Assembly (NCBI RefSeq): GCF_000383615.1
Contig: NZ_KB911583.1
Location: forward strand, 186,001-250,000
Direction of reading: 5' to 3'
DNA from: Streptomyces canus 299MFChir4.1
GTDB taxonomy: Bacteria > Actinomycetota > Actinomycetes > Streptomycetales > Streptomycetaceae
Length of the DNA stretch: 64,000 bases
Below, one piece after another: positions 9,103 through 18,384 of this stretch. Numbering within the stretch: the stretch's first letter is position 1; each line of letters begins with the position of its first letter. The position numbers were made by a program, and so were the translations under genes. The notes beneath the pieces were generated by a model that worked only from the letters and a program-made list of their open reading frames with translations, ran no database searches and had not been told where the DNA came from.

Positions 9103-10046
9103 CCGACCGACCCAGGCTGAGCATCGGCCTGCCCGTGTACAACGGCGAGGAGTACCTGGCCGAGTCGCTCGACGCGCTGCTCGGCCAGACCTACGAGGAC
9201 TTCGAACTGGTCATCTCCGACAACGCCTCGACCGACGGGACCGAGGAGATCTGCCGCAAGTACCTCGCGCAGGACTCTCGCATCCGGTATCTGCGGCTGC
9301 CCCGGAACATCGGCGCCACACCGAACCACAACCGTGTGCTCGACGAGGCCCGCGGCGAATTGTTCAAGTGGGCCTCGCACGACGACCTCTACGGCCGCGA
9401 CCTGCTGCGGCGCTGCATCGAGGCCCTGGACGAGCGGCCGGACGTGATCCTCGCCCACACCGACCAGGCGGTCATCGACGGCGACGGCCAGGTGAAGGTC
9501 CCCTACGACTACACGCTGGCCACCGACTCGCCGCACGCACCGGACCGCTTCCGCAGTCTGCTGTTCGAGCCCGGTGGCGACGACTTCTACGGGGTGATGC
9601 GGACCGACGCGCTGCGCCGGGTGAAGCCGATGGACAGCTACCACCACGCGGACCGCACGTACGTCGCCGAGATCGCCCTCCACGGACGCTTCCACCAGGT
9701 GCCGGAGCTCCTGTACTTCCGCCGCGACCACCCCACCCGTGCCGAGCGGGCGAACCCGTCCAAGCGGTCCCGGTGCGTCAACCTGGACCCGCGCCGGGCC
9801 GGCCTGCTGCACCCGACGCCCCGGCTGCTCGCCGAGTACGTCTGGGGCTTCGTCTCGGCGATCCACCGGGCCCCGCTGTCCCCGGCCGACCGGCGCGAGT
9901 GCTACCGCCATCTTGCCGCCTGGATGACCAGCCGGGCCCGGCCCGGCGCCGGCGAGCGGGTCGAGGACCGCGCCCCGGTCGACCCGGCCAAGCTGACCGT
10001 CTCCGTGGACGACCTCGTCGCCGGCCGAGAGGAGAGGCGGGCATGA
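9099..10046 (+). CDS. GT2 family glycosyltransferase
   Basis: This 315-residue GT-A enzyme opens with LSIGLPVYNGEEYLAESL. DNASTDGTEEI follows near residue 47, and the metal-binding SHDD (DxD equivalent) near residue 92. Group 2 inverting transferases add a sugar to a lipid-linked or peptide acceptor. It has no transmembrane segment, so it is probably peripheral. It is translationally coupled to both neighbours by 4-base overlaps. Confidence 0.85.
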   Translation: MTDRPRLSIGLPVYNGEEYLAESLDALLGQTYEDFELVISDNASTDGTEEICRKYLAQDSRIRYLRLPRNIGATPNHNRVLDEARGELFKWASHDDLYGRDLLRRCIEALDERPDVILAHTDQAVIDGDGQVKVPYDYTLATDSPHAPDRFRSLLFEPGGDDFYGVMRTDALRRVKPMDSYHHADRTYVAEIALHGRFHQVPELLYFRRDHPTRAERANPSKRSRCVNLDPRRAGLLHPTPRLLAEYVWGFVSAIHRAPLSPADRRECYRHLAAWMTSRARPGAGERVEDRAPVDPAKLTVSVDDLVAGREERRA

Positions 10047-11275
10047 CATCGGCGGACGAAACCCCGGTACGCGTCGGGGTGTTCGGCCTGCTCGGCTCCG
10101 GCAACCTCGGCAACGACGGGTCGCTGGAAGCCGTCCTCGGCTACCTCCGAGCCGAGCATCCGGACGCGAGCGTGGACGCGCTGTGCGGCGGCCCCGAGGC
10201 GGTGACGGCCACGTTCGGGATCCCCGCGACACGGATGCACTGGAACCGCGCGGAGTACCGGACCGCGTCCCGGGCGAGCGCGATCGTGTCGAAGGGACTC
10301 GGCAAACTCGTCGACGCCTACCGCACCGCCGCCTGGGTACGCCGGCACGACGTGGTGATCGTGCCGGGCATGGGCGTGCTTGAGGCCACCCTGCCGCTGC
10401 GGCCGTGGGGCTTCCCGTACTCGCTGTTCCTGCTCTGCGCGAGCGGACGGCTGCTGGGCACCAGGGTCGCGCTGGTCAGCGTCGGCGCCGCCGGGATCAG
10501 GAGCCGGCCGACCCGGGCCCTGGTGCGCTGGTCGGCACGGCTCGCCGCGTACCGGTCCTACCGGGACGAGCAGTCCCGCGACGCGATGCGCGCGATGGGC
10601 GTGGACACCTCGCGCGACGAGATCTACCCCGACCTCGCGTTCGCCCTGCCGGCGCCGCAGGCCGGCGCGCCCGTCGGCACACCGGGTCCCGTCTGCCTCG
10701 GCGTCATGGACTTCCACGGCGGCAACGACGACCGCGCCCGGGCCGAGGAGATATACCGGCGCTACCTCGACGGGACGATCACGTTCGTCCGCGCGCTGGT
10801 CGAGGAGGGCAGACCGGTCCGGCTGCTCACCGGCGACCAGTGCGATCTGTCGGTGGTCGCCGCGATCCTCGACGCCGTGGACTCACCGCTGGTCACCGCG
10901 GCCGAACCGGCCTCACTGGCCGACCTGATGAACGAGATGGCGGCCGCCGACACCGTGGTGGCCGTCCGCTACCACAACCTGATCTGCGCGCTGAAGACCG
11001 GAACGCCCGTGCTCGCCCTGTCTTATGCGGCGAAGAGCGATGCGCTCATGCACCGGATGGGCCTCGGCGCGTACTGCCACCCGGCACGCGAGGTCGACGC
11101 CGACCGGCTGCTCCAACAGTTCCGGGACCTGGAGAAGCACGCGGTGGAGGTACGGCGGACTCTCGCCGAGCGAAACCGGGTCGCCGCAGAGCAACTCGCC
11201 CAGCAGTTCACCGCCTTGACCACGACCCTGTTCCCGGCGAACTCCCACGCCCACGTCCCGCGGAAGGCCCGATGA
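10043..11275 (+). CDS. Polysaccharide pyruvyl transferase family protein
   Basis: A 410-residue protein of the CsaB/WcaK superfamily: an N-terminal GLLGSGNLGNDGSLEAV loop and a C-terminal HNLICALKTGTPVLALSY segment. These enzymes use phosphoenolpyruvate to place a ketal-linked pyruvate on a sugar, giving the glycan negative charge. Some family members are instead glycosyltransferase-like, so the exact reaction is inferred. Overlaps of 4 bases at both ends keep it in the same operon. Confidence 0.8.
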   Translation: MTSADETPVRVGVFGLLGSGNLGNDGSLEAVLGYLRAEHPDASVDALCGGPEAVTATFGIPATRMHWNRAEYRTASRASAIVSKGLGKLVDAYRTAAWVRRHDVVIVPGMGVLEATLPLRPWGFPYSLFLLCASGRLLGTRVALVSVGAAGIRSRPTRALVRWSARLAAYRSYRDEQSRDAMRAMGVDTSRDEIYPDLAFALPAPQAGAPVGTPGPVCLGVMDFHGGNDDRARAEEIYRRYLDGTITFVRALVEEGRPVRLLTGDQCDLSVVAAILDAVDSPLVTAAEPASLADLMNEMAAADTVVAVRYHNLICALKTGTPVLALSYAAKSDALMHRMGLGAYCHPAREVDADRLLQQFRDLEKHAVEVRRTLAERNRVAAEQLAQQFTALTTTLFPANSHAHVPRKAR

Positions 11276-11823
11276 AAGCGACCGAAGTCCCGGAGATCGC
11301 CGGCGCGTACCTGTTCGAGCCGACACCGCACTCCGACGAACGAGGCTTCTTCTGCCGCACCTTCGACGTCGACGTGGTCCGCTCGGTGGGCCTCGACCCG
11401 CACGCCTTCGTCCAGGACAGCGTGTCCCGCTCGGTCCGGGGCGTGCTGCGCGGCCTGCACCTGCGCTCCGGCGCCGGCGAGGCCAAGCTGGTGCGGTGCT
11501 CGTACGGGCAGATCTTCGACGTCGTCGTGGACCTGCGGCCGGACTCGCCGACGTACCGGAACCGGGCCTTCTTCGAGCTGTCGGGCGAGACGCAGAAGAC
11601 GGTGTACATCCCGGCGGGATGCGCCCACGGCTTCCAGGCTCTTACCGAAATCGCAGATACCTCTTACCGTATCGACCGTGAGCACGATCCGTCCGAGGAC
11701 GTGACGATCGCCTTCGACGACCCGGAACTCGCCATTCCCTGGCCGCTGCCGGTCACATCGATGTCCCAGCGGGACCGGGAGGCACCGAGCCTCGCCGAGG
11801 TCCTCAAGCACACGGAAAGGTGA
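11272..11823 (+). CDS. dTDP-4-dehydrorhamnose 3,5-epimerase-like enzyme
   Basis: This 183-residue cupin enzyme of the RmlC family keeps the catalytic His at position 63 (RGVLRGLHL) and Tyr at 132 (TSYRID), the acid-base pair of true epimerases. PAGCAHGFQ forms the conserved barrel strand. It epimerises C3 and/or C5 of a 4-keto-6-deoxysugar nucleotide. The cluster also has a cytidylyltransferase, so the substrate may be CDP- rather than dTDP-linked; no RmlA or RmlB is seen nearby. Confidence 0.85.
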   Translation: MKATEVPEIAGAYLFEPTPHSDERGFFCRTFDVDVVRSVGLDPHAFVQDSVSRSVRGVLRGLHLRSGAGEAKLVRCSYGQIFDVVVDLRPDSPTYRNRAFFELSGETQKTVYIPAGCAHGFQALTEIADTSYRIDREHDPSEDVTIAFDDPELAIPWPLPVTSMSQRDREAPSLAEVLKHTER

Positions 11824-11830
11824 AGTCGGC

Positions 11831-13156
11831 TTGCACAGCGAAGAATTCCAACTGCCCCGGTCGCGTGCGGCCAACGAACGGCTGCACGCCCTGATCCCCG
11901 GCGGCGCCCACACCTACGCCAAGGGTGACGACCAGTACCCCGAGGACCTGGCCCCGGTCATCAGCCACGGCCGCGGAGCCCACGTGTGGGACGTCGACGG
12001 CAACCGGTACATCGAGTACGGCTCCGGCCTGCGGTCGGTCAGCCTCGGACACGCCCACCCACGGGTCACGGAGGCGGTGCGGCGGGAGATCGACCGCGGC
12101 AGCAACTTCGTCCGGCCGTCCATCGTGGAGGCCGAAGCCGCGGAACGATTCCTCGCCACGGTGCCGACCGCCGAGATGGTGAAGTTCGCGAAGAACGGTT
12201 CCGACGCCACCACCGCCGCGGTACGCCTCGCCCGCGCCGCCACCGGGCGCCCGCGGGTGGCCCTCTGCGCCGACCATCCGTTCTTCTCCACCGACGACTG
12301 GTTCATCGGCACCACACCGATGTCCGCCGGCATTCCGTCGGCGACCAACGAGCTCACCGTGGCGTTCCCCTACGGGGATCTGGCCGCCACGGAGGAGCTG
12401 CTCACCCGGTACCAGGACGAGGTCGCCTGTCTGATCCTCGAACCCGCCACCCACACCGAGCCGCCGCCCGGGTATCTCGCCGGCCTGCGCGAACTGGCCG
12501 ACCGGCACGGCTGCGTCCTGATCTTCGACGAGATGATCACCGGCTTCCGCTGGTCCGAGGCGGGCGCCCAGGGGCTGTACGGCGTGGTCCCCGACCTCTC
12601 CACGTTCGGCAAGGCGCTGGGCAACGGATTCGCCGTCTCCGCACTGGCCGGGCGGCGCGAGCTGATGGAACGGGGCGGGCTGCGCCACTCCGGCGAACGG
12701 GTGTTCCTGCTGTCCACCACGCACGGCGCCGAGACGCATTCCCTGGCCGCCGCGATGGCCGTGCAGACCGTCTACACCGAGGAGGGCGTCACCGCGCGGC
12801 TGCACGCCCTCGGCGAGCGGCTGGCCGCCGGTGTCCGCGACGCGGCGGCCGGCATGGGCGTGGGCGAGCACGTCGTCGTCCGGGGCCGGGCCAGCAACCT
12901 GGTCTTCGCCACCCTCGACGAGAACGGGCAGCCGTCGCAGGAGTACCGCACCCTGTTCCTGCGCCGGCTCCTCGCGGGCGGGGTGCTGGCCCCGTCGTTC
13001 GTGGTGAGCAGCGCGCTCAGCGACGCCGACATCGATCACACCGTCGACGTGGTGGCCCAGGCCTGTGCGGTGTACCGGAAGGCACTGGACGCCGCCGACC
13101 CCACGCCCTGGGTGGGCGGACGACCGGTGAAGCCCGTGTTCCGTCGCCTGGCGTGA
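11831..13156 (+). CDS. Glutamate-1-semialdehyde aminotransferase-like PLP enzyme
   Basis: A 441-residue class III PLP enzyme. IPGGAHTYAKGDDQYP and WDVDGNRYIEYGSGL lie in the N-terminal region. The PLP aspartate motif IFDEMITGFRW precedes the Schiff-base lysine at residue 261 (STFGKALGNG). Such HemL relatives in sugar clusters aminate keto sugars or keto acids rather than making 5-aminolevulinate. The start is TTG 11831, preceded by AAAGGTGAAG; no ATG is better placed. Last gene of the operon, ending 7 bases from a convergent gene. Confidence 0.83.
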   Translation: MHSEEFQLPRSRAANERLHALIPGGAHTYAKGDDQYPEDLAPVISHGRGAHVWDVDGNRYIEYGSGLRSVSLGHAHPRVTEAVRREIDRGSNFVRPSIVEAEAAERFLATVPTAEMVKFAKNGSDATTAAVRLARAATGRPRVALCADHPFFSTDDWFIGTTPMSAGIPSATNELTVAFPYGDLAATEELLTRYQDEVACLILEPATHTEPPPGYLAGLRELADRHGCVLIFDEMITGFRWSEAGAQGLYGVVPDLSTFGKALGNGFAVSALAGRRELMERGGLRHSGERVFLLSTTHGAETHSLAAAMAVQTVYTEEGVTARLHALGERLAAGVRDAAAGMGVGEHVVVRGRASNLVFATLDENGQPSQEYRTLFLRRLLAGGVLAPSFVVSSALSDADIDHTVDVVAQACAVYRKALDAADPTPWVGGRPVKPVFRRLA

Positions 13157-13163
13157 GGAGACG

Positions 13164-13838
13164 TCAGTGGCGCGCCCGCGGACCGGCGTCGGCCAACCGG
13201 TCGGCGATCCGGTCGACCAGCCAGGATGTCGCCGGTGTCACCGCCAGCGCGGTGCACCAGCCGCCGAGGACGTCGGTCGGATAGTGCGCGCCCAGGGCGA
13301 CCTGCGCCCATCCCATCGTGGCGCCGGCGACCAGCGCCGCGGCGAGCACGAGTGACGTGCCGGCCGTGACGCCGAGGCCGAGCCGGTCGGTCGCGAGCAG
13401 CGCCGCGGCGAAGGCGAGCGCCGTGAAGAAGGCGGTGTGGCCGCTCGGGTAGGACAGGTTGTCGGGGCCGTGGATGGTGCGTCCCACCAGGTGCTTGAGC
13501 AGCGTCGCCGTTCCCACGGCGAGGCCGGCGCCGGCCACCATGAGGACGCCCGCGCGAGGACGCCCCAGCAGCAGGCAGCCCGTCACGGCCGCTAGGACCA
13601 CCATGGCCGATCCCGCGGGTTCCCCGAGGAAGTCCAGGGTCTCAGCGGCGTACCGCAACGGCGGCCGTACGCTGTCCGCCGTCGGCGGGACGATCCAGCT
13701 GTCCACCGCACCGGGTCGGCTGTGGCCGGCATACAGGACAGCGAGCCCGGCGACCACCAGCGCGGCGAGGACCGCGACCAGCCCGAGCCGCGCGCGCAGC
13801 GGCGAGGGCAGCACCGCGGTCGTCGGCCGGCCGGTCAC
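13164..13838 (-). CDS. PAP2 family membrane phosphatase
   Basis: A 224-residue membrane protein with five or six helices and the PAP2 triad in order: K115-x4-R120, PSGH at residues 131-134, and H185-x3-D189. Members remove a phosphate from lipid pyrophosphates such as undecaprenyl-PP or from phosphatidic acid. Next to a glycan operon, recycling of the lipid carrier is attractive but inferred. It faces the aminotransferase gene with only 7 bases between stops, so there is no room for a conventional terminator there. Confidence 0.88.
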   Translation of the reverse strand: MTGRPTTAVLPSPLRARLGLVAVLAALVVAGLAVLYAGHSRPGAVDSWIVPPTADSVRPPLRYAAETLDFLGEPAGSAMVVLAAVTGCLLLGRPRAGVLMVAGAGLAVGTATLLKHLVGRTIHGPDNLSYPSGHTAFFTALAFAAALLATDRLGLGVTAGTSLVLAAALVAGATMGWAQVALGAHYPTDVLGGWCTALAVTPATSWLVDRIADRLADAGPRARH

Positions 13839-13962
13839 CCTCCCACCGTGTTCGGTCGATTTGCGATGCCTTTCTTGTCCGCCGTGAGCACGGACGACAC
13901 GTTATCGGAAGGTGCGGGCAGCCGTGGCCGGTCCGTGACATCGGCAACATCACCACTGGGCG

Positions 13963-14562
13963 TCATGCGCGCTCGACGAGGTGACCGTCCCTCTCGTCGT
14001 ACAGCGCACCCGACTCCGGGCACTCCCAGCCGTCGGGCTCGCCGTCCCGCCGGACCAGCCGCACGCCGACCCGGCCGACCCAGCCGATCCGCCGCGCGGG
14101 AACACCGGCCACCAACGCGAAGTCCGGGACGTCCTCGGTCACCACGGCGCCCGCCGCGACCAGTGCCCAGCGGCCGATCCGCACCGGGGCCACACACACC
14201 GAACGGGCGCCGAGGGACGCCCCTTCGGCCACCTCCACCGCCACGGCCTCCCAGTCGCCGCCGCGTTTGAGCCTGCCCTCCGGGTCGACCGAGCGGGGGA
14301 AGCAGTCGTTGGTGAGGACCGCGGCCGGGCCGACGAACACCCCGTCGCCGAGCACGGCGGGTTCGTAGACCAGCGCGTAGTTCTGGAGCTTCACGTTGTC
14401 GCCGATCCGCACTCCCGGGCCGACGTAGGCGCCCCGGCCGACGACGCACCCGCTGCCCAGCCGGGCGTCCTCGCGGATCTGGGCCAGATCCCAGACCGTC
14501 GTCCCCGCGCCGATCGCCGCCGTCCCGTCGACCTGGGCGGTCGGCCGCACCTTGAAGTCCAC
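13963..14562 (-). CDS. Left-handed beta-helix (hexapeptide) acyltransferase
   Basis: A 199-residue trimeric LbH acyltransferase, recognisable by repeated hexapeptides ([I/V]-G-x-x-x-x) from residue 8 to about 150, including IGAGTTVWDLAQIRE and LQNYALVYEP. Close relatives (WbpD/FdtC type) N-acetylate aminosugar nucleotides with acetyl-CoA. GTG 14562 is chosen because the family begins just before this point and GAAGGG lies 9 bases upstream; an upstream GTG at 14643 would add 27 non-family residues. It may serve the glycan operon although transcribed leftward. Confidence 0.8.
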   Translation of the reverse strand: MDFKVRPTAQVDGTAAIGAGTTVWDLAQIREDARLGSGCVVGRGAYVGPGVRIGDNVKLQNYALVYEPAVLGDGVFVGPAAVLTNDCFPRSVDPEGRLKRGGDWEAVAVEVAEGASLGARSVCVAPVRIGRWALVAAGAVVTEDVPDFALVAGVPARRIGWVGRVGVRLVRRDGEPDGWECPESGALYDERDGHLVERA

Positions 14563-14649
14563 CGGGCTGAACCCTTCGTTGCGTCGAGGATGTCCGATCG
14601 TCGAACGTGTCCACGGTGTCGCTGACGGACCGAGTCTGACCACCGCGTC

Positions 14650-15696
14650 TCAGACCGGGCGGGGGTCGACGTGGATCTTCGGCCCCGGACCGGCCCCGGG
14701 CGGACGTTCCCCCGCGAGTACGGGTCCGATCGCGTCCAGCGCGACGGTCGCGGCCACGAGCGGCCTCGGGTCGACGACCTGCTCGGCGTACGCCTTGATG
14801 GTGGCGTCGAGCCCGGGGGAGGCCGACAGGACGCCGACCGCCGTCACGTCCTTGAGGACGAGCGCGCGGGTGTCGATCCTGCTGGGCTCGCCGGCCAGCC
14901 CGATGTACACGAGCCGCCCGCCAGGTTCGACCAGTTCCTGGGCCAGCGCGGGCAGATGGACCGCGTTGGTGGCGTCGACGACCGCGTCGAACGGCAGGTC
15001 AGGCAGCGTGTCCTCGCGCCAGGCGTGCGGGAAGCCCAGTGAGCGCGCGAAGGCGAGGGAGTTCTCGGTGGCGCCCATCAGGTGGACCTCCGCCCCGGCG
15101 GCCCGGACGAACAGCGCGACCAGCAGGCCGATGGTGCCCGGCCCCAGCACCAGGACCCGGTCGCCGGGCCCCGCTCCGGTGGCCCGCGCGGCCCGCAGGG
15201 CGTTGCCGCCCGGCTCGACGAGGGCGCCGAGCACCGCGTCCACCGAGTCGGGGAGCGCGTGCAACGAGCTTGTCGGGACGGCGAGTTGTTCGGCCAGGGC
15301 GCCCGCGCGGCCGCCCCGGATGCCCACCTCCTCCCGCTTCTCGCACACATGCTGCAGTCCGCGCCGGCAGCGTCGGCAGGACCCGCAGCCGAGCATCGTG
15401 TCACCCATGACCCGGCGCCCGACCCACCCGGGTGCGACCCCGGCACCCACCGCACGCACCCGGCCCGCCCACTCGTGGCCCAGCCGCATCGGATAGCCGG
15501 CGTGTCCCTGGTGCAGATAGGTCATGGCACCGGTGAAGAACTCCAGATCGGTGCCGCACACGCCGACCCGCTCGACGTCGACGACGACCTCACCGGGAGC
15601 GGCGACCGGCGCGGGCACCTCCCGGACCGCGAACTCGCCGGGGGAGGTCAGGACGAAGGCGCGCATCCGCCGCCCCGCTGCCGAGGGGACGTTCAC
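14650..15696 (-). CDS. Zinc-dependent medium-chain dehydrogenase
   Basis: This 348-residue MDR enzyme has the catalytic zinc site C47 (VCGTD) with H74-E75 (LGHEW), the structural zinc set C104, C107, C110, C118, and the NAD(P) loop VLGPGTIG near residue 177. It resembles sorbitol, threonine or galactitol dehydrogenases and oxidises a secondary alcohol. GTG 15696 overlaps the IclR stop, so the two are co-translated. With the divergent IlvD-type dehydratase it suggests catabolism of a sugar or sugar acid. Confidence 0.85.
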   Translation of the reverse strand: MNVPSAAGRRMRAFVLTSPGEFAVREVPAPVAAPGEVVVDVERVGVCGTDLEFFTGAMTYLHQGHAGYPMRLGHEWAGRVRAVGAGVAPGWVGRRVMGDTMLGCGSCRRCRRGLQHVCEKREEVGIRGGRAGALAEQLAVPTSSLHALPDSVDAVLGALVEPGGNALRAARATGAGPGDRVLVLGPGTIGLLVALFVRAAGAEVHLMGATENSLAFARSLGFPHAWREDTLPDLPFDAVVDATNAVHLPALAQELVEPGGRLVYIGLAGEPSRIDTRALVLKDVTAVGVLSASPGLDATIKAYAEQVVDPRPLVAATVALDAIGPVLAGERPPGAGPGPKIHVDPRPV

Positions 15697-16508
15697 CGGA
15701 GAGGCTCCTTCAGGGGTCCGAGGGCGTCACGGATCTCCTCCACGGCCTCGACCAGCGTTCGCACGGGAGTCCGGTACGCCAGGGCGCTGACGCTCACCGC
15801 CCCGGACGGGGCCGTGAGCGACGTCCCGTACACGGGCAGGGCGAGGCAGTTGACGCCGGGCTCGTTCTCCTGGTCGTCCAGGGCGTAGCCCCGCTCGCGC
15901 GTGGCCCGCAGCTCGCGGTGCAACTCCTCGGCCGTGCACAGGGTTCGGGGCGTCGGGCGGGCCGGGGGCACCTCGCCGATCCATCGCCGTACGGCGTCGA
16001 GGGTGCCCAACTCGTGGGCGAGCAGCACCTTTCCGACGCCGGTCGCGTGGGCGGGGTTGCGGCCGCCGACCGTGGAGGTCAGCCGCACGGCACCGGTGGG
16101 AGGGTCGACCTTGGCACGGTAGACGACCTCGCGGCCGTCCAGGACGGCGTAGTGGGCCGTCTCGCCGAACCGGGCGGCCAGCTCCTCCAACAGCGGCCGC
16201 ACCCGCACGTGTTCGGGGCGGGCCTCGTGATGGGCGAAGGCCATCCGCAGGAACTCGTCGCCGAGCAGATAGCGCCCGCCCGGGTCCTGACCGGCCAGAC
16301 CGGCCCGGCGCAAGGCGGCCAGGGCCCGGTGCACGGTCGGCTTGGGGCTGCCGATCGTCCGGGTGAGCTCGTCGAGCGCCACGCCGTCCGGATGCCGGGC
16401 CAGCTCCTTGAGCACGGCGAGCACCCGGTCCGACCCCACCAGACGATCGCCCTCCGCGCGGTCCGTGACGGGGGCTGTCGAAGTGGGGAGTCGCTGCGTA
16501 TGCTGCAT
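15693..16508 (-). CDS. IclR family transcriptional regulator
   Basis: A 271-residue regulator with an N-terminal winged helix (about residues 25-85: DRVLAVLKELARHPDG...SPKPTVHRALAALRRAGL) and a C-terminal GAF-like effector domain. It probably controls its own operon and the divergent dehydratase in response to a sugar acid or related carboxylate. ATG 16508 lies 51 bases from the divergent start, and an inverted repeat sits between. The GTG of the zinc dehydrogenase overlaps its stop. Confidence 0.88.
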   Translation of the reverse strand: MQHTQRLPTSTAPVTDRAEGDRLVGSDRVLAVLKELARHPDGVALDELTRTIGSPKPTVHRALAALRRAGLAGQDPGGRYLLGDEFLRMAFAHHEARPEHVRVRPLLEELAARFGETAHYAVLDGREVVYRAKVDPPTGAVRLTSTVGGRNPAHATGVGKVLLAHELGTLDAVRRWIGEVPPARPTPRTLCTAEELHRELRATRERGYALDDQENEPGVNCLALPVYGTSLTAPSGAVSVSALAYRTPVRTLVEAVEEIRDALGPLKEPLR

Positions 16509-16512
16509 CGCG

Positions 16513-16547
16513 TTCCGGATAGTAGACCGCCGTACCGAATACCGGAA
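16513..16547. promoter_or_regulatory. Divergent promoter region with candidate IclR operator
   Basis: The 51-base gap between the IclR gene and the dehydratase gene contains TTCCGG at 16513-16518 and its exact complement CCGGAA at 16542-16547, separated by 23 bases. The position between divergent starts fits an autoregulatory IclR site. The assignment rests on the repeat and its position only. Confidence 0.4.
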
Positions 16548-16559
16548 AGAGCCCCAGCG

Positions 16560-18272
16560 ATGAACCTTCGCAGCGCGCAGTGGTACGCGGGACAGGACCG
16601 CAACGCCTACATCCACCGGGCCTGGATGCGCCGGGGCGCCCCCGCCGACGCCTTCACCGGCCGGCCCCAGATCGCCATCGCCAACACCGCCTCCGACCTC
16701 ACCCCGTGCAACGCCCACCTGGACGAGGTGGCCAGGTCCGTGCGCGACGGCGTCCACGAGGCGGGCGGCGTCCCTCTCGACCTGCCCGTGGTGTCGCTGG
16801 GCGAGACCAACGTGCGGCCCACGGCGATGCTCTGGCGCAACATGGCGGCGATGGCCACGGAGGAGATGCTGCGCGCCAACCCCCTGGACGGCGTGGTCCT
16901 GCTGGGCGGCTGCGACAAGACGATCCCCTCGCTGCTGATGGCCGCCGCCTCCGTGGACCTGCCCGCCGTGGTCGTGCCCGGCGGGCCCATGCTGACCGGC
17001 ACCTTCCGCGGCACCCCGCTGGGCTGCGGCACGGACGTGTGGCGGCTGTCGGAGGAGGTCCGCGCCGGGACCCTGTCCCAGGAGCAGTTCACCCGCTCCG
17101 AGTCGTCGATGATCCGCAGCCGCGGGCACTGCAACACCATGGGGACCGCCTCCACCATGGCGCTGGTCGCCGAGGCGCTGGGCACGGTCGTCCCCGGGGT
17201 GGCCGGTACCCCGGCGCCGGACAGCAGGCTGCTGGAGGCCGCGCACGGCACCGGCCGGCTCGCGGTGGAGCTGGTGGCCGCCGACCGCCGCCCGAGCACC
17301 TTCCTGACCAAGGGGTCCTTCCACAACGCGATCGTGGCGCTGGCCGCGATCGGCGGCTCCACCAACGCGGTCGTCCATCTCCTCGCCATCGCGGGCCGGT
17401 TGGGCATCGAACTGACCCTGGACGACTTCGACCGCATCGGCTCCCGGGTGCCGGTCCTGGTGGACCTGCAGCCCGCCGGACGCTTCCTCATGGAGGACTT
17501 CCACCGGGCCGGCGGCCTGCTCGCCGTGCTGCGCGAGGTCGCCGACCTCCTGGACCCCGACGCGCTCGCCGTGACGGGGAGGCCCCTGGTGGACCACCTC
17601 GCCGACGCCCCGATCTGGGACGCCGAGGTGATCAGGACCCGGGCCCGCCCGCTCGTCGAGGAGGGCGGCATCGCCGTCCTGCGCGGCAGCCTCGCCCCCG
17701 ACGGGGCCCTGATCAAACCCGCGGCCGCCTCGGCGCATCTGCTGCGCCACCGGGGCCGGGCGGTCGTCTTCGACAGCATCGAGGACTTCCATGCCCGCGT
17801 CGACGACCCGGACCTGGACGTAGACGCCGACTCCGTCCTGGTCCTGCGCGGCTGCGGCCCGCAGGGCTATCCGGGCATGCCCGAGGTCGCCAACATGCCG
17901 CTGCCCACCAAGCTGCTGGAGCAGGGCGTGCGGGACATGGTCCGCGTCTGCGACGGCCGGATGAGCGGCACCGCGTACGGCACGGTCGTCCTGCACGTGG
18001 CACCGGAGGCGGCGGCGGGCGGCCCGCTCGCCCTCGTGCGGACCGGTGATGTCATCAGCCTCGACGTCGAGGCCCGCCGCATCGACCTGGAGGTGCCCGC
18101 CGACGAACTCGCCGCCCGCACCCCGAACGCGGCCACCGTCGAGGGCTTCGCCAACCCGAGGCGGGGCTGGGAGCGGCTGTACGTGGACCACGTCCAACAG
18201 GCCGACAAGGGCGCGGACCTGGACTTCCTCGTCGGTTCCAGCGGCTCGGAGGTCAGCCGCGAGTCGCACTGA
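16560..18272 (+). CDS. IlvD/Edd family dehydratase (probable sugar-acid dehydratase)
   Basis: A 570-residue Fe-S dehydratase. The cluster cysteines are C50 (TPCNAH), C118 (GGCDKT) and C191 (GHCNTMGTAST). These enzymes dehydrate dihydroxy acids. Length and context (IclR regulator, sugar dehydrogenase, no branched-chain amino-acid genes nearby) favour a sugar acid such as xylonate, arabonate or galactonate over dihydroxy-isovalerate. ATG 16560 is chosen; AGAGCC-type upstream sequence gives only a weak ribosome site. Transcribed away from the IclR gene. Confidence 0.8.
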   Translation: MNLRSAQWYAGQDRNAYIHRAWMRRGAPADAFTGRPQIAIANTASDLTPCNAHLDEVARSVRDGVHEAGGVPLDLPVVSLGETNVRPTAMLWRNMAAMATEEMLRANPLDGVVLLGGCDKTIPSLLMAAASVDLPAVVVPGGPMLTGTFRGTPLGCGTDVWRLSEEVRAGTLSQEQFTRSESSMIRSRGHCNTMGTASTMALVAEALGTVVPGVAGTPAPDSRLLEAAHGTGRLAVELVAADRRPSTFLTKGSFHNAIVALAAIGGSTNAVVHLLAIAGRLGIELTLDDFDRIGSRVPVLVDLQPAGRFLMEDFHRAGGLLAVLREVADLLDPDALAVTGRPLVDHLADAPIWDAEVIRTRARPLVEEGGIAVLRGSLAPDGALIKPAAASAHLLRHRGRAVVFDSIEDFHARVDDPDLDVDADSVLVLRGCGPQGYPGMPEVANMPLPTKLLEQGVRDMVRVCDGRMSGTAYGTVVLHVAPEAAAGGPLALVRTGDVISLDVEARRIDLEVPADELAARTPNAATVEGFANPRRGWERLYVDHVQQADKGADLDFLVGSSGSEVSRESH

Positions 18273-18384
18273 CCAGGGCGGCGGTGTCCCGCTCCGCCCT
18301 GCCCATCCCGTGGACGCCCCCTTGACGTGCGCCCGGACGCGATCGACACTCCAGATGGGAATCCTAGTGAACAGGTAGGGAAAC

